Assembly: GCA_963931615.1 (NCBI GenBank)
Contig: OZ007032.1
Span: 2,356,001-2,420,000 of the forward strand
Direction of reading: 5' to 3'
DNA length: 64,000 nucleotides
Source: Coprenecus sp902388455
GTDB lineage: Bacteria; Bacteroidota; Bacteroidia; Bacteroidales; UBA932
Within the stretch, counting starts at the first letter, position 1. Each line of letters opens with the position of its first letter. Made by a program: the position numbers and the translations under genes. The notes beneath the pieces were generated by a model. That model searched no databases. It was given only the letters and a program-made list of their open reading frames with translations, and was not told where the DNA came from. This document shows positions 1-8,117 of this stretch, one piece after another.

Positions 1-199
1 CGCTCGTCCCGTAGGATATCACGGTCTCGTCCGACGAGCCTATCAACGCCACTGTCGTCTTGTGAAAATCCATCGAAGAGAGCCTCTTTTCCACCGCCTG
101 ATAACTCTCCTTGGCAATATCGGCAATATGATTGGCCGATGCCGCAGTCAGACCCTGCTGTCCGAAAAATGCCGGTACACTGAGTTCATTCTTTTCCAT
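1..199 (-). CDS. Hypothetical protein, N-terminal part (runs off left edge)
   Basis: The minus-strand frame opens with ATG at 199 (MEKNELSVPAFFGQQGL...) and stays open to the window edge, giving 66 residues. A purine-rich stretch (AAAAAGGTAAG) just upstream could serve as ribosome binding site. There is no signal peptide or membrane segment in the visible part. I do not recognise the family; the start resembles short conserved hypothetical proteins of Bacteroidales. It lies directly downstream of the left copy of a 41-bp repeat, which carries a TAnnTTTG promoter box pointing into this gene. Confidence 0.6.
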   Translation of the reverse strand, partial: MEKNELSVPAFFGQQGLTAASANHIADIAKESYQAVEKRLSSMDFHKTTVALIGSSDETVISYGTS

Positions 200-231
200 A
201 ATCTTACCTTTTTATCATTATCATTACACTC

Positions 232-272
232 CAAAGGTAAGGCGGCTCAGTGCCAAAGCGTGTCACTCAGAA
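232..272. repeat. 41-bp direct repeat, left copy
   Basis: This stretch is identical over 41 bases to 1023-1063. On the minus strand it holds the TGA stop of the gene upstream, a TGACA...TGGCACTGA stretch and a TACCTTTG box that fits the Bacteroidetes -7 consensus. The two copies bound a 791-bp unit carrying a single gene. Confidence 0.9.
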
Positions 273-997
273 ATATCTATTTCAAGAAAATACCAAGAAT
301 TTTGATCTTTCGCACAATCATATTCCCTCCAATTTATCGGATACGGTTTTGACAAATTCACGCACCTGTCTTCTGTCTCATTTTTCTTTGGATGATACAC
401 TACTTCCTTTTCCGTATAATTCTCTGTCAAACCAAAAGCATGATACCTTCCATCTTCATTCTCTTTCTGATTATATGCCTTGGTCTCAAGGAACTTCTTG
501 TTGTCGGTTATGAAATAAAATCTCCCTTCCGAATAAATTTGTTTCCCTAGACTACATTCCTCCGGCTTCTTCTCAAGACCGATTCCGACCTCTTTTTCAA
601 GAAATTCCAAATCACGGTAGATACGGAACATATTGTTCGGGAAGGCAGTTTTCTTGGAATCCTCACGTCTGGGTTTGAACTTAAGTTCTATGGCACATGC
701 ATACCGGATTACATCATTCTCTTTGAAACCGCAGGTTATGTCTATAAATTTCTTCCCTTTCTCTCCCTCCCATTTTGTCTCCAGATCAACATAGAACCTT
801 TCATCAGAAAAGGCATACAAATTCCCGACAGTTTTTATAATTGAGGCAAAATGAAACTGAAAAAGAGCCTCATTCTTTGTCTCAGTCATTATAATTCCAG
901 CTATAAATTGGTGCTGGAACACGCACCATGCCTCATCAAGAATCTTTTTCATTCTTTCTGAATAATCTTCCTTTTTAAACAAGTTTAATTTTTCCAT
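263..997 (-). CDS. Hypothetical protein, possible PD-(D/E)XK nuclease-like fold
   Basis: This soluble protein has 244 residues, no signal peptide and no membrane segment. A stretch in the middle reads D-I-T-C-G-F, then about 12 residues, then a hydrophobic strand ending A-I-E-L-K-F-K. That is the D...ExK spacing seen in PD-(D/E)XK nuclease-like folds, but the match is by eye only. The gene is clearly more AT-rich than its neighbours and is the only gene in the 791-bp unit bounded by the 41-bp direct repeats. Its TGA stop is provided by the left repeat, and the TACCTTTG box in the right repeat could drive it. Both suggest a later insertion at the 3' end of the WYL gene. Function is unknown. 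Confidence 0.6.
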   Translation of the reverse strand: MEKLNLFKKEDYSERMKKILDEAWCVFQHQFIAGIIMTETKNEALFQFHFASIIKTVGNLYAFSDERFYVDLETKWEGEKGKKFIDITCGFKENDVIRYACAIELKFKPRREDSKKTAFPNNMFRIYRDLEFLEKEVGIGLEKKPEECSLGKQIYSEGRFYFITDNKKFLETKAYNQKENEDGRYHAFGLTENYTEKEVVYHPKKNETEDRCVNLSKPYPINWREYDCAKDQNSWYFLEIDISE

Positions 998-1022
998 TTC
1001 TCTATTTCATTTAAAACGCATT

Positions 1023-1063
1023 CAAAGGTAAGGCGGCTCAGTGCCAAAGCGTGTCACTCAGAA
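1023..1063. repeat. 41-bp direct repeat, right copy
   Basis: Identical to 232-272. It overlaps the last codon and TGA stop of the WYL regulator gene (stop at 1058-1060), so it is probably the original copy. The minus-strand TACCTTTG box at its inner end lies upstream of the gene at 263-997. Confidence 0.9.
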
Positions 1064-1993
1064 GTTCATGCGGTGCAGGGCATCGCGGTAGATTGTTTTC
1101 AGTTCCTCGCGGAGGTGGGCGGGGGAGATGACGGTGATGTCGTCGCTGCGGGAAAGGAGCTCGCGCCTGAAGGCAAATGTTATGCGCAGCCTCAGACGGA
1201 TGCGGACCTCTTTATCATTGTCAATCAGCACTTCCTGAGATGCGTGTAGGGGATAGGTCTTGCAGTAGCGGCCCTCCCGGGGAGACATCGACAGGACAAC
1301 TTCCTCAACCGGCACATTGCGGTTGGAATACACGCCGAACGAATCCTTGAAATCCGCCTCCACATCCACATCAGGCCTCGGAACAAACCGATTGTCAGTA
1401 ATGCGCAGATTCCTTATACGGTCCAGGCCCCAGCTTTTAATCTCACCCTCCGAAGTGACTTTCTCCCCCAGGCCTATCTCGATGGCCAGCAGATACCAGC
1501 GGCCCTGTCCTTCCTTGAGGGCGTAGGGCATCACCCTCCGCTGCCGAGGCTCCGAGCCGTCGTACTTGACATAGGTAAATTCGACCTCCAGATGTTTCTT
1601 CACCGCGTATATCAGCGGACTGAGATGCTCCGTACCGGCAGCTTTCCGTTTCTCAGCAAACACTATCGAGGACAGTTCCTCCCTGGCCCTCAACGAGGTA
1701 ATCAGGTCAAACTGTTCCAGCACCCTTTCCAGATCCGAGATCCGGTCCTCATCCTCCGGGATATAGTAGCCGCCTTCGCTCCGGGAATACTCTATGCTGA
1801 CCCCCAGACCGCTGCGGATATCCCCGACATCCCTCAGCACCGTCCTTCTCGACACTCCTGCCGTACCTTCGTCGTCATAGTAGGCCATCGCGCACTCAAC
1901 CTCCCTCACTAGCTCTTCCAGCGAGATATAAGGACGGCTCCTGACCAGCCTTATTATCAGCATATACCGCTGTATGCATCCCAACTTTGACAT
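1058..1993 (-). CDS. WYL-domain transcriptional regulator
   Basis: The protein has 311 residues. The N-terminal part (about 1-65) is a helix-turn-helix region of the type that precedes WYL domains, including the SLEELVREVE helix and the RRTVLRDVGDI segment. The central and C-terminal part (about 125-310) contains the WYL-type beta-barrel, with the strand VEFTYVKYDG followed by RRVMPYALKEGQGRWYLLA. WYL regulators sense nucleic acids or small ligands and control stress, DNA-repair or defence genes. It starts 6 bp after a small winged-helix gene, so the two are probably cotranscribed. Its stop codon lies within the 41-bp repeat that was duplicated around the next gene. Target genes are unknown. 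Confidence 0.85.
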   Translation of the reverse strand: MSKLGCIQRYMLIIRLVRSRPYISLEELVREVECAMAYYDDEGTAGVSRRTVLRDVGDIRSGLGVSIEYSRSEGGYYIPEDEDRISDLERVLEQFDLITSLRAREELSSIVFAEKRKAAGTEHLSPLIYAVKKHLEVEFTYVKYDGSEPRQRRVMPYALKEGQGRWYLLAIEIGLGEKVTSEGEIKSWGLDRIRNLRITDNRFVPRPDVDVEADFKDSFGVYSNRNVPVEEVVLSMSPREGRYCKTYPLHASQEVLIDNDKEVRIRLRLRITFAFRRELLSRSDDITVISPAHLREELKTIYRDALHRMNF

Positions 1994-1999
1994 ACTTTG

Positions 2000-2182
2000 T
2001 TATTTTTTCATTATCACCCAGTTGCCGCATTTCCGGCCATTATTCCGCTTAATCCAACCTTTGTCTTTGAGACTTTTTATTATTTTATACACAGAAGTTT
2101 CTCCTACACCCGCTTTGTCGGTAATATATGCATAAGTCACTGCCGGGTTCTCCTTAATAATATTAAACACCTTATATTCCAT
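2000..2182 (-). CDS. Small winged-helix DNA-binding protein
   Basis: The protein has 60 residues and consists of almost nothing but a winged helix: a first helix (YKVFNIIKENP), a recognition-helix region (GVGETSVYKIIKSLKDKG) and a wing ending in GNWVIMKK. Free-standing proteins of this size are uncommon; the sequence resembles the extreme C-terminal winged helix of AlbA_2/ATPase-type regulators, so it could be a remnant. The frame upstream of the ATG has no other start codon. It is followed after 6 bp by the WYL gene. A purine-rich 10-bp tandem repeat lies just upstream and may act as an extended ribosome binding region. Confidence 0.6.
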   Translation of the reverse strand: MEYKVFNIIKENPAVTYAYITDKAGVGETSVYKIIKSLKDKGWIKRNNGRKCGNWVIMKK

Positions 2183-2191
2183 CTCAGTAAG

Positions 2192-2233
2192 CTTTTCCTC
2201 ACCCTTTTCCTCTCTTTTCCTCTCTTTTCCTCA
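2192..2233. repeat. 10-bp purine-rich tandem repeat
   Basis: On the minus strand the unit GAGGAAAAGA occurs three times in a row (2204-2233), with a degenerate fourth copy at 2192-2201 directly before the winged-helix start codon. The unit contains Shine-Dalgarno-like GAGG, and copy number could tune translation. Confidence 0.6.
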
Positions 2234-2292
2234 ATCCTTTTCTGCTGTAATTGCCATGTCGTCCTTGCTTTTTAGTTCCGTTTAAACTTTCC

Positions 2293-2300
2293 CAAAGTTA
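2293..2300 (-). promoter_or_regulatory. Bacteroidetes -7 box for winged-helix/WYL pair
   Basis: The minus strand reads TAACTTTG, matching TAnnTTTG. It lies about 110 bp upstream of the winged-helix start codon. No convincing -33 TTG is seen at 19-21 bp. Confidence 0.45.
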
Positions 2301-2335
2301 GTATACAATTCGGAACTGAGCCGACATCCGGGGAA

Positions 2336-3208
2336 TTATTTTACAGAAACAGCATACTGACGCCGGCGGACCACCGCGACGTATATCAGCAGCACGACAT
2401 TCATCAGCAGGGCATAGATGATGGCGGGTATGGCCATCTCGCCGCTGTTGAAGATGAAGGGGGAAAATGCTATGGCTATCGCCTGGGCGGCATTCTGCAT
2501 CCCGACCTCTATGACGATGGTGCGGCGGACGGCGGGCGTGAACTTCCAGAGGCGGGACAGGAGCGAGCTGCACATCATGGCCAGGAGAATCAGGGCGGCT
2601 GTCGCAAGCCCCAGCACTGTGAAATTGTCCACTATCTCCTTTGTATACTGCAGGAAAAATACCAGCGCAAGGAACATCAGGGCCGGAAACGCCGCCTTGC
2701 TCAGCACCTTATGCACCTTCTCGGCCGCCACAGGGCTGAAATGGCGGAACACCGCCCCGGCAAGTATGGGCACGAAGAGCAGCACCAGATTCTGCAGCAG
2801 CAGCTTGCCCACGGGCAGATGGACCTCCACCCCGGACTGCTGCGAGATGAAGACGGAGGCCAGGTCCATTATCAGAGGCAGGGTGAAAAGGGTTATCACG
2901 CTGCTCATCGCAGTCAGCGTCACGGACAGGGCGACATCCCCCTTGGCCAGCATGGAGAATACATTGGAGGAACTGCCGCCGGGACAGCAGGCTATGAGCA
3001 CCAGCCCCATGAAATAGACCGGACTCAGCCCCAGGGCCCAGCCCACGCCGAATGCCAGCAGCGGAAGCACGATTATCTGTCCGACCATCCCGGCCACCAC
3101 GGCCTTGGGATTGCGGACCACATCTACGAACGACTTGACTTTCAGATCTGTCCCGAGCAGGAACATCAGCACGATAAGAATCGGCATTACTATCCACACA
3201 GTATTCAT
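2336..3208 (-). CDS. Sodium-dependent transporter, bile acid:sodium symporter (BASS) family
   Basis: This integral membrane protein has about 290 residues and nine or ten hydrophobic segments. The motif CCPGGSSSNVFSMLAKGDVA, which is typical of BASS proteins, is present, as is the later EVGMQNAAQAIAI helix with its conserved glutamate. Members cotransport sodium with bile acids or other organic anions across the inner membrane; the substrate here cannot be told. The start is placed at MNTVWIVMPI (3208), not at an upstream in-frame ATG at 3238, because the TACATTTG box lies just 4 bp upstream of the former. No partner gene is adjacent; the TonB receptor gene is divergent. Confidence 0.85.
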   Translation of the reverse strand: MNTVWIVMPILIVLMFLLGTDLKVKSFVDVVRNPKAVVAGMVGQIIVLPLLAFGVGWALGLSPVYFMGLVLIACCPGGSSSNVFSMLAKGDVALSVTLTAMSSVITLFTLPLIMDLASVFISQQSGVEVHLPVGKLLLQNLVLLFVPILAGAVFRHFSPVAAEKVHKVLSKAAFPALMFLALVFFLQYTKEIVDNFTVLGLATAALILLAMMCSSLLSRLWKFTPAVRRTIVIEVGMQNAAQAIAIAFSPFIFNSGEMAIPAIIYALLMNVVLLIYVAVVRRRQYAVSVK

Positions 3209-3212
3209 GGCG

Positions 3213-3220
3213 CAAATGTA
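3213..3220 (-). promoter_or_regulatory. -7 box directly at BASS start codon
   Basis: The minus strand reads TACATTTG, then 4 bases, then ATG. Transcription would begin at or within the start codon, suggesting a leaderless message. No clear -33 element is visible. Confidence 0.5.
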
Positions 3221-3304
3221 ACATTTTTTGCCTATCACCGCATTTTACCAACAAATAGGGATAAACAGCGGAAAATCCGGCTAAAAAATCTCTATTTTTA
3301 GCGA

Positions 3305-3335
3305 TTGTGCGGCAAAAGGCATTGCCCTACTTTTG
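3305..3335 (+). promoter_or_regulatory. Promoter of TonB receptor operon
   Basis: TTG at 3305-3307, a 20-bp spacer and TACTTTTG at 3328-3335 fit the Bacteroidetes TTG-N19-21-TAnnTTTG promoter. The box ends 7 bp before the ATG at 3343, so the 5' leader would be absent or nearly so. Confidence 0.6.
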
Positions 3336-3342
3336 CAGCGCA

Positions 3343-5763
3343 ATGAGAAACATCTATCTTACAATAAGACGCTGCGCTCTCATAGGGACCTGCATACTCA
3401 TGCAGCACATCTCAGCCTCGGCGCAGGAAATGACCGGCATATCCGGCAAAATCATCTCCGCCGAAGACCGGAGCGCAATAGATTTTGCCGACATCTATCT
3501 TAAAGAGACGACATACGGGTGCATCACGGACGAGAAGGGTACTTTCCGGCTGGAAGCGCCTCAGGGGACATATACTCTCGCGGTAGCCGCAATAGGATAC
3601 GAAACATATGAAACGGCAATAACCCTGAGCGGGCGGGACACCACCCTCATGACCATAGCCCTGAAACCGGCCAGGAACCAGCTGGACGAAGTAGTGGTCA
3701 TATCCGAAAGGAAGAGCCACGTCCGGCAGTCGGCATTCAACGCCGTAGACCTGAGTGTCAAGGAGATGCACAACAGCAGCAAGAGCCTCGGCGAGGCGCT
3801 GTCCCAGCTTCCGGGCCTGAAGCTCCGCGAGTCCGGAGGCGTGGGTTCGGACGCACAGCTGACCCTGGACGGCTTCTCCGGGAAGCACGTCAAGGTGTTC
3901 ATCGACGGAGTGCCGCAGGAGGGAGCCGGAACAGCGCTGGACATCAACAACCTGCCAGTGAACTTCGCCGAGCGCATAGAAGTCTACAAGGGAGTAGTAC
4001 CGGTAGGGTTCGGCTCCGATGCCTTAGGAGGCGTAATCAACATCGTGACCAAAAAACGGCGGCACGGCTGGAGCCTGGACGCATCCTACAGCTACGGCTC
4101 GTTCAACACGCACAAGTCGTACGTCAATTTCAGCCATACCCTCCGGAACGGACTCGCCTACGAGATAAACGCCTTTCAGAACTACTCGGACAACAACTAC
4201 TGGATAGACAACTACATCACTGAGTTCGGTGACGACGGCATATCGGAGAACACCGACCGCAGCAAGATCTACCACGTCCGCCGCTTCAACGACCGGTTCC
4301 ACAACGAGGCCGTAATCGGAAAATTCGGAGTGACCGGAAAGTCCTGGGCGGACCGGCTGATGCTCGGCTTCAACTACTCGCACTTCTACAAGGAGATACA
4401 GACCGGAGTCTACCAATACATCGTATTCGGCCAGAAACACCGCAAGGGGCACTCCCTCGTCCCCTCCCTGGAGTACAGCAAACGGAACCTGCTTACCGAG
4501 GGGCTTGATGTCATGCTGAACGCCAACTACAACCACAACACCACCATGAACATCGACACCTCCTCCTTCAAGTACAACTGGCTGGGAGACCGCAAATACA
4601 CAGGAAGCCGGGGCGAGCAGTCCTATCAGGACAACCGCTCCCTGAACACCAACTTCAACGCCACCTTCACCGCCGAATACCGGCTGAAAAAAGCCCACAC
4701 CTTCACACTGAATCACGTCTCCAGCACATTCCGCCGCACCACCCGCTCCAAGGTGGACGGCAGCCAGCAGCTGTCGGACTTCAGCATTCCCAAAGTAACC
4801 AGGAAGAATATAACCGGCCTGTCGTACAGGCTGATGCCGTCCAGAAAATGGAGCGTCACCGCATTCGGCAAATACTACAATCAGTACAACCGGGGTCCCG
4901 TCTCCCAGAGCAGCGACGGGGTGGGCAACTACGTGGAGATGAGCCGCACCACCAACGCATTCGGCTACGGAGCGGCCGGCACATGGTTCATCATCAAGGG
5001 CCTGCAGGTCAAGCTGTCGTACGAAAAAGCCTACCGCCTTCCCACCACCGACGAGCTGTTCGGCGACGAGGACTTGGAAGCCGGCAAGACCGACCTGAAA
5101 CCCGAGAACAGCGACAATGTGAACCTCAACCTGGGCTACAGCCGCCACTTCGGCGAGCATTTCGTCAATGCGGAGGGCACCCTGATATTCCGCGACACCA
5201 AAGACTACATCCAGCGCGGCCTGAGCACAGTCAGCGGCATGAGCTACGGCTTCTACGAGAATCACGGAAGGGTGAGGACACAGGGGTACAACATCTCCGC
5301 CCGCTACGGCTGGTCCCGCTGGCTGAGCATCGGAGGCACCTTCAGCAACATCAATGTCCGGGACCACGAGCGGTATGTAGCCGGAAACACCCTGCAGGAG
5401 AGCGAGACATACGGACAGCGCATGCCCAACCAGCCGTATATGTTCGCCAGCTTCGACGCCACATTCACCTGGCATAATCTGCTGGCCGACGGCAACACCC
5501 TGACCGTCGCATACGACGGATACTATCAGCACGCATTCCCGCTGTACTGGGAGCATTTCGGAGACCCCGCCTCCAAGAGCGTCGTACCCGACCAGCTCTC
5601 ACACAACCTGAGCATCAGCTACTCCCTCCAGAACGGAAGATACAACATATCCCTGGAATGCCGCAACCTGACAAACGAGAAGCTGTACGACAATTTCAGC
5701 CTCCAGAAGGCCGGACGCGCCTTCTACGCCAAGGTACGCGTATTTTTCGGAAGCAGACATTAA
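3343..5763 (+). CDS. TonB-dependent outer membrane receptor
   Basis: The protein has 806 residues from ATG 3343. A signal peptide ends near SASA, followed by a carboxypeptidase-regulatory-like beta domain (ISGKIISAEDRSAIDFADIY). Next come a TonB-box-like segment (LDEVVVISER), a plug domain (SLGEALSQLPGLKLRESGG ... DALGGVINIVTKK) and a 22-stranded barrel ending with an aromatic C-terminal strand (KVRVFFGSRH). It carries scarce ligands across the outer membrane with energy from TonB/ExbBD. The following DUF4374 and PepSY genes are a combination seen with siderophore or haem uptake, so iron is the likely cargo; this is inference. Unlike a SusC, it is not followed by SusD. Confidence 0.9.
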   Translation: MRNIYLTIRRCALIGTCILMQHISASAQEMTGISGKIISAEDRSAIDFADIYLKETTYGCITDEKGTFRLEAPQGTYTLAVAAIGYETYETAITLSGRDTTLMTIALKPARNQLDEVVVISERKSHVRQSAFNAVDLSVKEMHNSSKSLGEALSQLPGLKLRESGGVGSDAQLTLDGFSGKHVKVFIDGVPQEGAGTALDINNLPVNFAERIEVYKGVVPVGFGSDALGGVINIVTKKRRHGWSLDASYSYGSFNTHKSYVNFSHTLRNGLAYEINAFQNYSDNNYWIDNYITEFGDDGISENTDRSKIYHVRRFNDRFHNEAVIGKFGVTGKSWADRLMLGFNYSHFYKEIQTGVYQYIVFGQKHRKGHSLVPSLEYSKRNLLTEGLDVMLNANYNHNTTMNIDTSSFKYNWLGDRKYTGSRGEQSYQDNRSLNTNFNATFTAEYRLKKAHTFTLNHVSSTFRRTTRSKVDGSQQLSDFSIPKVTRKNITGLSYRLMPSRKWSVTAFGKYYNQYNRGPVSQSSDGVGNYVEMSRTTNAFGYGAAGTWFIIKGLQVKLSYEKAYRLPTTDELFGDEDLEAGKTDLKPENSDNVNLNLGYSRHFGEHFVNAEGTLIFRDTKDYIQRGLSTVSGMSYGFYENHGRVRTQGYNISARYGWSRWLSIGGTFSNINVRDHERYVAGNTLQESETYGQRMPNQPYMFASFDATFTWHNLLADGNTLTVAYDGYYQHAFPLYWEHFGDPASKSVVPDQLSHNLSISYSLQNGRYNISLECRNLTNEKLYDNFSLQKAGRAFYAKVRVFFGSRH

Positions 5764-5784
5764 TATTAATTTAAATTATAACAC

Positions 5785-7221
5785 ATGAAGAAAAGAATTT
5801 TCTCAAAGGCGCTTTTACTAGCCATCCCCGCAGGCCTCCTGCTGGCAGCAGCATGCGAAAAGACCCCCAGCCCTGACCCCGATCCCACTCCGGAGCCCGG
5901 AACCGAAGCCATAAGCCGCTACGTCATAGTAGCACAGGCCGGCAGCCAGGACCAGTCCGCATCCTACCTTATATCGTCCGAATCCCTGGACGAAGGAAGC
6001 GTCACCCCTCAGGGCAACGGTTGGGAGACCCAGTCCGCCTCCAACTGGATATACTACGGCGAACGCTATCTCTTCGGCTTCCAGTACAATGACGGAAACC
6101 AGGGCACAGGCTTCTCCTTCAAGCTGGGAAGCGACGGCAAGGTAACCGAGGACCGCCAGTACACCTTCAACCGCACCACCACCTACGGCACCTGGGGGGA
6201 CAATGTCATCACTGCCTCGACCAACGCCGGCAACAACGAGCAGGACGCCGAGGGCAACTATGCCTACTACCTGCAGTTCAACTATCTGAGTGTGAATGAC
6301 GGCAGCAGTACTACCGGAAGCCACATAGCTGAGAACTTCCTGGGCAACGGCGAGCGGGTGAGCTTCGCCGGTTTCGTAGAAGCCAACGGCAGGCTATACA
6401 CCTCTGTAGTACCTATGGGCATGAGCCACTACGGCGTGAACACCTTCCCCTGGGCCATCCAGGATCCCGGCTATGTGGCCAACGGTGACGGCGGAAGCGG
6501 CTCGGGAGCATACACCGCCGGCATGATACCCACGACCCAATATCCGGACAGCGCCTTCGTAGCCATCTACAGCGGGGACAATTTCGACGAGACTCCGGTC
6601 ATCGCCCGTACAGGGAAAATCGGCTTCGCCAGCGGACGCATGCGCTCGCAGTACTACCAGACCATCTGGGCTGCCGACAACGGTGACCTCTACGTATTCT
6701 CCCCCGGCTACGGACGCACGACCACCACACCGGTAACGAACAACGACGGAAGTCAGTTCGACCGCGTACAGGGCAAGCTGCCCTCAGGCGTGGTACGTAT
6801 CAAGGCCGGCGAGACGGATTTCGACCCCTCCTACTATGTCAATATCGAAGAGCTGGGCAACGGCAACCCGATGTTCCGCTGCTGGCACATCAGCGGAGAT
6901 TACTTCCTGCTGCAGATGTACAGCGAGGGCGCTGACAACATGAGCGGTACCAGCGCTCCCCGCAACGAGCTGGCCGTCTTCAAGGGTGAGGAAGGCACTC
7001 TGACCGTAGTCACCGGACTGCCCGAGGCCTCCGTCCTCTCCAGCATCGGTACACCGTACAGTGAGAGCGGCATCGCCTACATTCCCATCACCACCACCGA
7101 CGGCAGCGTTCCGACCATATACCGCATAGACGCCGCCACCGCCGTAGCCGAACCCGGCCTTACTGTCAGCGGAGCCAACTCCGTCTCCGCATTGGGCAAA
7201 CTCTCCACATCGGCAGAATGA
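5785..7221 (+). CDS. DUF4374 family lipoprotein
   Basis: The protein has 478 residues with a lipoprotein signal (cleavage before Cys24 in AAAC) and a short acidic/proline linker. The rest is beta-rich with many G-D-G turns and looks like a seven-bladed propeller, as proposed for DUF4374. The family is commonly encoded beside TonB receptors in Bacteroidetes iron-uptake loci, where it may bind the ferric siderophore or haem at the cell surface. It starts 21 bp after the receptor gene, and its TGA overlaps the ATG of the PepSY gene, so the three genes form an operon. Confidence 0.85.
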   Translation: MKKRIFSKALLLAIPAGLLLAAACEKTPSPDPDPTPEPGTEAISRYVIVAQAGSQDQSASYLISSESLDEGSVTPQGNGWETQSASNWIYYGERYLFGFQYNDGNQGTGFSFKLGSDGKVTEDRQYTFNRTTTYGTWGDNVITASTNAGNNEQDAEGNYAYYLQFNYLSVNDGSSTTGSHIAENFLGNGERVSFAGFVEANGRLYTSVVPMGMSHYGVNTFPWAIQDPGYVANGDGGSGSGAYTAGMIPTTQYPDSAFVAIYSGDNFDETPVIARTGKIGFASGRMRSQYYQTIWAADNGDLYVFSPGYGRTTTTPVTNNDGSQFDRVQGKLPSGVVRIKAGETDFDPSYYVNIEELGNGNPMFRCWHISGDYFLLQMYSEGADNMSGTSAPRNELAVFKGEEGTLTVVTGLPEASVLSSIGTPYSESGIAYIPITTTDGSVPTIYRIDAATAVAEPGLTVSGANSVSALGKLSTSAE

Positions 7222-8117
7222 TGAGAAAACTGTTCCGCAACATACACCTCTGGCTGTCGCTTCCTCTCGGGCTCATCATCTCAGTCATCTGCCTCTCCGG
7301 CGCCTCGCTCGTGTTCGAGCGGGACATCACCCAGGCGCTCCAAAGAAAGCTGTACAACGTAACTCCGCCTTCGGAGGGAGCAGAACCACTCGCTTCCTCC
7401 GAACTGGAGGCAGCCGTCCGTACCTGGGCAGCCGACTCACTCACACTCAACACCGTCCGCCTTCAGGACAGTCCCCGTAAAGCCGCCCTCGCCACATTCC
7501 GCGAGACCGGCAAGAGACAGCTTTGCGTTGATCCGTATACGGGTGAGGTAAAAGGCTGGGCAAAATCGTACGAATTCTTCCGTACCATGAGGCAGCTGCA
7601 CCGCTGGCTGCTGGACCCGCCTGCATCCAAAGGGGAGAAATCGGTCGGGAAAGTCATCGTAGGCGTAACCACCCTGACGATGACCCTCATCCTGATAAGC
7701 GGCCTGATCATCTGGATACCGAAAAACCGGAAAGCCCTGAAAAACCGCCTCAGCATATCCTGCACCAAGGGCTGGAAGCGCTTCCTGTACGACAGCCACG
7801 TGAGCATCGGCTTCTACTGCACCCTCCTCCTGCTGCTCATGGCCCTCACCGGGCTCACCTGGTCATTCGGCTGGTACCGCGAAGCCGCCTACTCCCTGAC
7901 CGGAGACATGGCACCCCAGGCCGCCAGACGGCTATTCTACTCCCTGCACACCGGCAGCTGGGGAGGCATGGTCACTAAAATCCTCTACTTCCTCGCCGCC
8001 CTCCTCGGAGGTCTTCTCCCGCTGAGCGGCTACTGGCTGTGGTGGAAACGCATACGGCGCAAGGCCGCATCCACCGGAAAGGCTGAGTCTCAGTCGCAGA
8101 GCACCTCGAAAGTATAG
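7218..8117 (+). CDS. PepSY-associated membrane protein (iron-uptake type)
   Basis: The protein has 299 residues. N-terminal transmembrane helix LWLSLPLGLIISVICLSGAS is followed by an extracytoplasmic PepSY region (about 40-130, with VDPYTGEVKGWAKSYEF). Further helices lie near 140-165, 195-220 and 250-280. The protein is shorter than the 380-500 residues of many PepSY_TM members but keeps the overall plan. Such proteins accompany siderophore receptors and are thought to help reduce or release iron at the inner membrane. The ATG overlaps the stop of the DUF4374 gene (ATGA type). Its last 28 bp overlap the 3' end of the convergent gene at 8090-9688. Confidence 0.8.
   Translation: MMRKLFRNIHLWLSLPLGLIISVICLSGASLVFERDITQALQRKLYNVTPPSEGAEPLASSELEAAVRTWAADSLTLNTVRLQDSPRKAALATFRETGKRQLCVDPYTGEVKGWAKSYEFFRTMRQLHRWLLDPPASKGEKSVGKVIVGVTTLTMTLILISGLIIWIPKNRKALKNRLSISCTKGWKRFLYDSHVSIGFYCTLLLLLMALTGLTWSFGWYREAAYSLTGDMAPQAARRLFYSLHTGSWGGMVTKILYFLAALLGGLLPLSGYWLWWKRIRRKAASTGKAESQSQSTSKV

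Noticed and set aside
247..265. Sigma-54 promoter based on TGGCAC
   Set aside because: The TTGC half of the consensus is missing at the required 5-bp distance, both in the repeat and upstream of ferritin.
2192..2233. Phase variation of the winged-helix gene by the 10-bp repeat
   Set aside because: The repeat lies upstream of the start codon, and an in-frame stop at its distal end rules out an alternative longer protein.
4024..5556. 510-codon open frame antisense to the TonB receptor
   Set aside because: GC-rich third-position shadow of a well-supported gene; the protein is low-complexity V/A/G-rich and has no recognisable domain.
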